From: Oscillospiraceae bacterium
GTDB taxonomy: Bacteria; Bacillota; Clostridia; Oscillospirales; Oscillospiraceae
DNA length: 35,506 nucleotides
NCBI GenBank assembly: GCA_017519005.1
Contig: JAFWTG010000070.1
Span: 1-35,506, forward strand
Direction of reading: 5' to 3'
Below the pieces are notes generated by a model. It was not told the origin of the DNA. It did not search any database and worked only from the letters and a program-made list of their open reading frames with translations. A program made the position numbers and the translations under genes. Positions 30,580 to 35,506 of this stretch are shown one piece after another. The first letter of the stretch is position 1. Every line of letters starts with the position of its first letter.

Positions 30580-32763
30580 ATGAAACGGAAGCTTCATAAA
30601 ATGATGACCGGTCTGCGTAACAAGACGGTTATTCTGGTGCTGGGCGTCCTGGCGCTGACGGTGGCCGCGTTTGCCGCTGTGTCTGCCTACCAGAGCAGGA
30701 CTCTGACGCGCATCGTGGGCGATACGCGGGTTGAGCAGCAGCAGGCGCTGTCCCAGATTTCAAGAGAGACCATGCACGCTATCCTGACGAATACCATGAT
30801 GCAGACGGTATCCCTGCAGGCGAAGGTGGCGAACAACGACTTTGCGGAGGTCGTCAACGACATCCATATGCTCCAATCCATGGCGGAGGGGATCTGGAAG
30901 GACCGGGACAGCGTCCGTCCGACCCGGATCGACCCGCCGGACCCGGCCCTGGACGGCAAGCCCTCCGTCATGGCGCTCTGTGAGGCCGGCGTGGACGTCG
31001 GCAAATCGGAATACCTGGGGATACTCGGCAATCTCTCCAGCCCGATGCTGGCGATGCTGGTCAATTCTGACAAGGTCGAGAGCTGCTATATCGGTCTGGC
31101 CGACGGGACCCATATCACCGCCCACGATCAGACTCTGGCGAAGCTGGACGAAAACGGCCGGCCCCTTCCGTTCCCGGTCCGTCAGCGGCCCTGGTACAAA
31201 GGCGCGCTGCAGGCGGACGGACTCTATTTCACCGGCCTGGAGGCGGATGCCTTTACGGGCGAGCTCATGGTCACCTGCTCCATCCCGGTGAAGGTGGACG
31301 GGAAGCTGATCGGCGTGGCGGGTATTGACATCGTCATGCAGAGCATGCGGGACTTTGTGAACGCCTCCGACGGCAGCTCCAGCGTCGTCTTCGTGCTGAA
31401 CGGCGAGGGCGAGGTGGTGGTCTCCTCGGAGAAGGACGGCATCTTCTCGCCTTCCGGCGGCAGCCAGGCCGTGGATCTGCGCACGCTGGGCTACCCGGAG
31501 CTGGCGGCCTTTGTGAATCAGGCGCTGACGCAGGAGACCGAGCTGGAGCTTATCACCATCGGGGACAAGCAGTTTTACGCTGCCGGCGCCTTCATGCCCA
31601 CAGTGGGCTGGGCGGTGGTATCCGTCGTGGAGAAGGAGCTGACCGATCAGCCGGAGAAGAATCTGCTCATGGCCTACGACCAGATCAACGACCGGGCCAG
31701 CGCCGAGTTTCAGCAGAGCTCCGGCCATACGGAGCGGACTGCCGTGCTGATCGTGGCGGCCGTTTTCCTGCTGAGCATCCTGGCCGCCCTCTACGGCTCC
31801 GGCAGGATCGTACGGCCCCTGCGGGAGATGACCGCCACCATCATCGACAGCGGCAAGACCGGACGACTCTTTGAGATGAAGGACAGCTACCGGACCGGGG
31901 ATGAGATTCAGGTGCTGGCGGAGTCCTTCGACGATCTGTCAAAGAAGACCAAAAAATACATCGAGGACATTACGGATATTACCAAGGAGAAGGAACGGGT
32001 CAACACGGAGCTGAATATGGCCAACCAGATTCAGATCAGCATGCTGCCCCACATCTTCCCGGCCTTCCCGAACCGGAAAGAATTTGACATCTACGCCAGC
32101 ATGAATCCCGCCAAGGAGGTGGGCGGCGATTTCTACGACTTCTTCCTGCTGGACGAGGACCATCTGTGCATGGTGATCGCGGACGTCAGCGGCAAGGGCG
32201 TCCCGGCGGCCCTCTTTATGATGGTCACCAAGGCCATTCTGAAGAACAACGCCATGATGGGCAAGCCGGTGGGGGAGATTCTGGCCATGACCAACGACAC
32301 CATCTGCAGCAACAATAAGATGGAGATGTTCGTGACGGTCTGGATCGGCATTCTGGAAATTTCCACCGGCAGGATCACGGCGGCCAACGCCGGTCACGAG
32401 TATCCCGCCATCTGCCAGGACGGGGCCTTTACCCTGCTGAAGGATCGGCACGGCTTTGTCATCGGCGGCATGGAGGGCATGCGCTACGTGGAGTATGAAA
32501 TCCGGCTGAAGCCGGGCGACCGGGTCTTCTTCTACACCGACGGCGTGCCGGAGGCCACGGACGCCGAAAACCGGATGTTCGGCACGGAACGCATGCTGGA
32601 GGCGCTGAACCGGGAACAGAACGCGCCCCCCGAGAAGGTCCTGGAGAACGTCAAGCGGGCAGTGGACGCCTTCGTAAACGACGCCGAGCAGTTTGACGAT
32701 CTGACCATGCTCTGCGTGGAGTACCAGGGGCCGGACGCGGCGGAGAACGGCAGGAAACGCTGA
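30580..32763 (+). CDS. Membrane Cache-HAMP-SpoIIE/RsbU-type serine phosphatase
   Basis: 727 residues. A first membrane helix (16-37) is followed by an external Cache-type sensor domain (about 40-385, with the typical PWYKGALQADGLYFTG and LIGVAGIDIVMQSM). A second helix (about 387-406) leads into a HAMP linker (to 460). The cytoplasmic PP2C-type domain (about 490-722) contains MLPHIFP, EVGGDFYDFF, IADVSGKGVPAALFM, NAGHEYP, FFYTDGVPEATD and DDLTM, which supply the metal-binding Asp residues. Such proteins dephosphorylate anti-anti-sigma factors when the external ligand is sensed. No anti-sigma or STAS gene is in the window. The ATG at 30580 follows GGAGGAAG; an upstream TTG in frame overlaps that site and is rejected. 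Confidence 0.93.
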   Translation: MKRKLHKMMTGLRNKTVILVLGVLALTVAAFAAVSAYQSRTLTRIVGDTRVEQQQALSQISRETMHAILTNTMMQTVSLQAKVANNDFAEVVNDIHMLQSMAEGIWKDRDSVRPTRIDPPDPALDGKPSVMALCEAGVDVGKSEYLGILGNLSSPMLAMLVNSDKVESCYIGLADGTHITAHDQTLAKLDENGRPLPFPVRQRPWYKGALQADGLYFTGLEADAFTGELMVTCSIPVKVDGKLIGVAGIDIVMQSMRDFVNASDGSSSVVFVLNGEGEVVVSSEKDGIFSPSGGSQAVDLRTLGYPELAAFVNQALTQETELELITIGDKQFYAAGAFMPTVGWAVVSVVEKELTDQPEKNLLMAYDQINDRASAEFQQSSGHTERTAVLIVAAVFLLSILAALYGSGRIVRPLREMTATIIDSGKTGRLFEMKDSYRTGDEIQVLAESFDDLSKKTKKYIEDITDITKEKERVNTELNMANQIQISMLPHIFPAFPNRKEFDIYASMNPAKEVGGDFYDFFLLDEDHLCMVIADVSGKGVPAALFMMVTKAILKNNAMMGKPVGEILAMTNDTICSNNKMEMFVTVWIGILEISTGRITAANAGHEYPAICQDGAFTLLKDRHGFVIGGMEGMRYVEYEIRLKPGDRVFFYTDGVPEATDAENRMFGTERMLEALNREQNAPPEKVLENVKRAVDAFVNDAEQFDDLTMLCVEYQGPDAAENGRKR

Positions 32764-32801
32764 TTCAGGCGGCACGGCCCGGAACTCCGGTATCATTCAA
32801 A

Positions 32802-32838
32802 CAGGCGGTCTGGCCCAAAGTGCCCGACCGCCTGTTTT
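32802..32838. terminator. Bidirectional terminator between phosphatase and DNPH1-like genes
   Basis: CAGGCGGTC (32802-32810) pairs with GACCGCCTG (32826-32834), and inner GGC/GCC bases extend the stem. TTTT follows on the + strand and TTTG on the - strand. It lies between the stop codons of convergent genes. Confidence 0.8.
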
Positions 32839-32844
32839 GCATCG

Positions 32845-33255
32845 TTACAAAAGCTTCTCCAGCATTGCGAACAGCTCCGCCTCGTTCTCATAGGGGAAGA
32901 CGTGGAAATACGGGTCGCCTGTCAGCATGGCGGAGAGCTGGGCTTTCGTCCGGTTGTAAAAGATATAACAGGGTTTGCCGAAGCGCTCTGCGTAGGCCAG
33001 CTCATAACCCACCCCCAGGGAGGGACAGGTGCATTCGCCGATCAGCAGTTCGCTCTCCCGCAGCCAGGCGGTGTCCTGGGCGTAGATGGCCCCGTCCCTG
33101 TCCTTGCCCTGCTCCAGCGGGTTCAGCTCGGGATGACCCACGTGCTCCGTCAGCACAATATGGCCCTTCGCCTTCATATAGTCGATCATCCTGGCGTAAA
33201 GCCCCGCGTCCACCCGCCCGCCCCGGATGGAACCGGCAAAATAGATCTTTTTCAT
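32845..33255 (-). CDS. 2'-deoxynucleoside 5'-phosphate N-hydrolase (DNPH1/Rcl-like)
   Basis: 136 residues. The sequence follows DNPH1/Rcl closely: KIYFAGSIRGG (residues 3-13, phosphate/deoxyribose site), VLTEHVGHPEL, AQDTAWLRESELLIGE (59-74) and CPSLGVGYELAYA, with Glu85 as the expected catalytic nucleophile. Members split deoxynucleotide monophosphates into base and deoxyribose 5-phosphate, cleaning the nucleotide pool; related enzymes are nucleoside deoxyribosyltransferases, which remain an alternative. The ATG at 33255 is chosen for AAGGAGGGAG; the upstream frame runs through promoter and repeat sequence. It is monocistronic. Confidence 0.88.
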   Translation of the reverse strand: MKKIYFAGSIRGGRVDAGLYARMIDYMKAKGHIVLTEHVGHPELNPLEQGKDRDGAIYAQDTAWLRESELLIGECTCPSLGVGYELAYAERFGKPCYIFYNRTKAQLSAMLTGDPYFHVFPYENEAELFAMLEKLL

Positions 33256-33286
33256 GGGATCTCCCTCCTTGTGGCTTTTCAATTGT

Positions 33287-33314
33287 ATTATACCATGGAG
33301 CGGCGGAATTTCAA
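33287..33314 (-). promoter_or_regulatory. Sigma-A promoter of the DNPH1-like gene
   Basis: On the minus strand, TTGAAA (33309-33314) - 16 bp - TATAAT (33287-33292), about 32 bp before the start codon. Confidence 0.75.
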
Positions 33315-33330
33315 GCGCGAGTTCTTGATG

Positions 33331-33378
33331 TTCGGATTTGTCGCGCTCCTCCGTAGGGGCCGATGCCCACATCGGCCC
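33331..33378. repeat. Short palindromic element, copy E (one end only)
   Basis: The end TTCGGATTTGTCG (33331-33343) precedes the core GTAGGGGCCGATGCCCACAT with CGGCCC. The core is the same as the reverse complement of copy D apart from two changes. The expected right end (ACAAATCC) is missing; instead a different inverted repeat begins at 33379. Confidence 0.7.
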
Positions 33379-33425
33379 TTCTTGTCATACGCCCCCCCAC
33401 GCCTGGGGGGTTCGTATGACAAGAA
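33379..33425. repeat. Inverted repeat TTCTTGTCATAC ... GTATGACAAGAA
   Basis: A perfect 12-bp outer stem (33379-33390 with 33414-33425) encloses CCCCCCA / TGGGGGG with loop CGCC. It abuts copy E on the left and the ppdK terminator on the right. It may be a small independent palindromic repeat inserted at the end of copy E. Confidence 0.75.
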
Positions 33426-33453
33426 CGCCCCGCTGCGCGGAGCAGCGGGGCGT
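33425..33453 (-). terminator. Terminator hairpin of ppdK
   Basis: ACGCCCCGCTGC pairs perfectly with GCAGCGGGGCGT around a 5-nt loop, 11 bp after the ppdK stop codon. On the minus strand TTCTTGTC follows rather than a clean T-run. Confidence 0.8.
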
Positions 33454-33464
33454 CTGAAATCATA

Positions 33465-35506
33465 TTACTTGTTTCTCTGCTCGGTGTAGGTCTTCTTGAA
33501 CTCTTCCCAACCGGCCAGCAGGCTCTTGAAGCCGGCGGAAGCCACGTCCTTCAGCTCGGCGCCGGCGTCGGCGGCGACAGTCTGAATCTTGTCGGCGGCG
33601 TCCTTCAGAGCGGTCTTGGCGGCCTCGACCTTGCGCTCAACCTCGCGCTCGGCCTCGACCTTGCGCTCCTCGGCGGCAGCGGCAGCAGCCTGGTCCTTGA
33701 TGGCGGCCTGCGCGGCGGCCAGACGGGCAATGGGAACACGGAAGGGGCTGCAGGACACGTAGTCCAGGCCGATCTTGTGGCAGAACTCCACGGAGGAGGG
33801 GTCGCCGCCGTGCTCGCCGCAGATGCCGATGTGCAGGGACGGACGGACGGGCTTACCCAGCTTGATGGTCATTTCCATCAGCTTGCCCACGCCGACCTGG
33901 TCCAGCTTGGCGAAGGGATCGTTCTCCAGGATCTTGGCGTCGTAGTAGGCGTTCAGGAATTTGCCGGCGTCGTCGCGGGAGAAGCCGTAGGTCATCTGGG
34001 TCAGGTCGTTGGTGCCGAAGCAGAAGAACTCGGCTTCTTTGGCGATCTCGTCCGCGGTCAGGCAGGCTCTGGGGATTTCGATCATGGTGCCGACCTCGTA
34101 CTTCATGTCGATACCGGCGGCGGCGATCTCCGCGTCAGCGGTCTTGACGACCTCGTTCTTGACGTATTTCAGCTCCTTGACCTCGCCGACCAGGGGGATC
34201 ATGATCTCGGGGACCATGTTCCACTCGGGATGGGCGCTCTGGACCTTGATGGCGGCGCGGATGACGGCCTTGGTCTGCATGCGGGCGATCTCGGGATAGG
34301 TGACGGCCAGACGGCAGCCGCGGTGACCCATCATGGGGTTGAACTCCTTCAGGCTCTCGATCAGGGCCTTGACCTCTTCCACGGACTTGCACTGGGTTGC
34401 GGCCAGCATCTCGATGTCCTTCTCCTCGGTGGGCACGAACTCGTGCAGCGGGGGATCCAGGAAGCGGATGGTGACAGGATAGCCTTCCAGTGCCTCGAAG
34501 AGCTGCTCAAAGTCGTTCTGCTGATAGGGCAGGATCTTGTTCAGCGCAGTCTCACGGTCCTCGGCGTTGTCGGCGCAGATCATCTCGCGGAAGGCCGCGA
34601 TGCGGTCCGCCTCGAAGAACATATGCTCGGTACGGCACAGGCCGATGCCCTCGGCGCCCAGCTCGCGGGCCTTCTTGGCGTCGCGGGGGGTGTCGGCGTT
34701 GGTGCGGACCTTCAGCCGGCGATACTTGTCGGCCCAGGCCATGATGCGGCCAAAGTCGCCGCCGATGGAGGCGTCAACGGTCTTGATGGGGCCGTCGTAG
34801 ATGTTGCCGTTGGAGCCGTCCAGGGAGATGATGTCGCCCTCGTGGAACTCCTTGCCGGCCAGGGTGAAGCGCTTGTTCTCCTCGTCCATGGTGATCTCAC
34901 CGCAGCCGGAGACGCAGCAGGTGCCCATGCCGCGGGCCACGACGGCCGCGTGGGAGGTCATGCCGCCGCGGACGGTCAGGATGCCCTGAGCGGCCTTCAT
35001 GCCGGTGATGTCCTCGGGAGAGGTCTCCAGGCGGACCAAGACGACCTTCTCGCCCCGGGCCTTCCAGGCCTCGGCGTCTTCCGCGGTGAAGACGATCTTG
35101 CCGCAGGCGGCGCCGGGGGAGGCGCCCAGGCCCTTGCCCATGGGCACGGCGGCCTTCAGGGCGGCGGCGTCAAACTGCGGGTGCAGCAGGGTGTCCAGGT
35201 TTCTGGGGTCGATCATGGCCACGGCCTCGGCCTCGGTGCGCATGCCCTCGTCCACCAGATCGCAGGCGATCTTCAAAGCGGCCTGGGCGGTCCGCTTGCC
35301 GGAGCGGCACTGCAGCATGTAGAGCTTGCCGTTCTCCACGGTGAACTCCATGTCCTGCATGTCGCGGTAGTGCTCCTCGAGCTTGTTGCAGACGTCCACG
35401 AATTCCTTGTAGGCTTCGGGGAACTTCTCGGCCATCAGGTCGATCTTCATGGGGGTGCGGACGCCAGCCACCACGTCTTCGCCCTGGGCGTTGGTCAGGA
35501 ACTCGC
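33465..35506 (-). CDS. ppdK: Pyruvate, phosphate dikinase (5' part outside the window), with C-terminal tail
   Basis: About 680 C-terminal residues are visible; the frame stays open to the window edge (EFLTNAQGEDVVAGVRTP). PPDK interconverts pyruvate + ATP + Pi and PEP + AMP + PPi, and in anaerobes works in glycolysis or gluconeogenesis. The swivelling phosphohistidine is in GGMTSHAAVVARGMG; the C-terminal barrel shows GLCRTEHMFFE, FCFGTNDLTQMTYGFSRDDA and the active-site Cys in GICGEHGGDPSSVEF. The family normally ends at SPFRVPIARLAAAQAA plus a few residues. Here about 74 further residues follow (33468-33695), rich in Ala, Glu and Lys and likely helical, ending WEEFKKTYTEQRNK. Confidence 0.95.
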   Translation of the reverse strand, partial: EFLTNAQGEDVVAGVRTPMKIDLMAEKFPEAYKEFVDVCNKLEEHYRDMQDMEFTVENGKLYMLQCRSGKRTAQAALKIACDLVDEGMRTEAEAVAMIDPRNLDTLLHPQFDAAALKAAVPMGKGLGASPGAACGKIVFTAEDAEAWKARGEKVVLVRLETSPEDITGMKAAQGILTVRGGMTSHAAVVARGMGTCCVSGCGEITMDEENKRFTLAGKEFHEGDIISLDGSNGNIYDGPIKTVDASIGGDFGRIMAWADKYRRLKVRTNADTPRDAKKARELGAEGIGLCRTEHMFFEADRIAAFREMICADNAEDRETALNKILPYQQNDFEQLFEALEGYPVTIRFLDPPLHEFVPTEEKDIEMLAATQCKSVEEVKALIESLKEFNPMMGHRGCRLAVTYPEIARMQTKAVIRAAIKVQSAHPEWNMVPEIMIPLVGEVKELKYVKNEVVKTADAEIAAAGIDMKYEVGTMIEIPRACLTADEIAKEAEFFCFGTNDLTQMTYGFSRDDAGKFLNAYYDAKILENDPFAKLDQVGVGKLMEMTIKLGKPVRPSLHIGICGEHGGDPSSVEFCHKIGLDYVSCSPFRVPIARLAAAQAAIKDQAAAAAAEERKVEAEREVERKVEAAKTALKDAADKIQTVAADAGAELKDVASAGFKSLLAGWEEFKKTYTEQRNK

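Overview
The window looks like a chromosomal segment of a GC-rich, endospore-forming Clostridium-class Firmicute, most likely an Oscillospiraceae/Ruminococcaceae-type gut anaerobe. The evidence is SpoVAD and SpoVAE, S-layer-homology (SLH) surface proteins, a T-box controlling pheST, an IreB homologue, a DUF4317 protein, a SpoIIE/RsbU-type phosphatase and pyruvate phosphate dikinase. Strong AAGGAGG-type ribosome sites are common. I found several sigma-A promoters with 16-17 bp spacing and TATAAT-like -10 boxes. The species is inference; no rRNA or other marker gene is present.

Layout, left to right. (1) 1-3.7 kb, + strand: dihydrolipoyl dehydrogenase, then a secreted SLH-anchored endonuclease-I-like protein whose usual catalytic His position is Gln. 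(2) 3.7-4.6 kb, - strand: a small leucine-rich-repeat protein and a 37-residue peptide gene with its own promoter and terminator. (3) 4.7-6.9 kb, + strand: three GNAT acetyltransferase genes; the first two are a tandem duplication and the third resembles streptothricin acetyltransferases. They end at a 158-bp near-perfect inverted-repeat element. (4) 7.1-12.7 kb, - strand: ABC exporter, DUF4317 protein and an SLH-anchored M14 carboxypeptidase, read from a promoter that overlaps a long palindrome. (5) 12.7-22 kb, - strand: OmpR-type regulator, short-loop histidine kinase, small membrane protein, ABC ATPase and two large paralogous FtsX-type permeases, a probable envelope-stress or peptide-resistance module. 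(6) 22.1-25.7 kb, - strand: spoVAE and spoVAD, a two-gene unit ending in an SH3-NlpC/P60 peptidoglycan hydrolase, and ireB. (7) 25.7-30.4 kb, - strand: T-box leader, pheS, pheT, degV. (8) 30.4-35.5 kb: a Cache-HAMP-PP2C phosphatase (+), then a DNPH1-like deoxynucleotide N-hydrolase (-) and ppdK (-), which runs off the right edge and carries an unusual C-terminal tail.

The most unusual non-coding structure is a family of intergenic palindromic elements. Full copies have ends related to GGATTTGTCG / CGACAAATCC and GC-rich GTAGGG...CCCTAC cores. Three long copies contain two inverted hairpin units, like a bacterial BIME. Shorter relatives lie between the two FtsX permeases, between kinase and regulator, upstream of the DNPH1-like gene and elsewhere. 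One long copy fills most of the space where the spoVAD promoter should be.

There are no tRNA, rRNA, CRISPR, IS transposase or phage genes that I could recognise. I did not find a complete, clearly new multi-gene defence or biosynthetic system. The best leads are the repeat family, the 37-residue peptide gene, the variant surface nuclease, the two-permease sensor/transporter locus and the PPDK tail.
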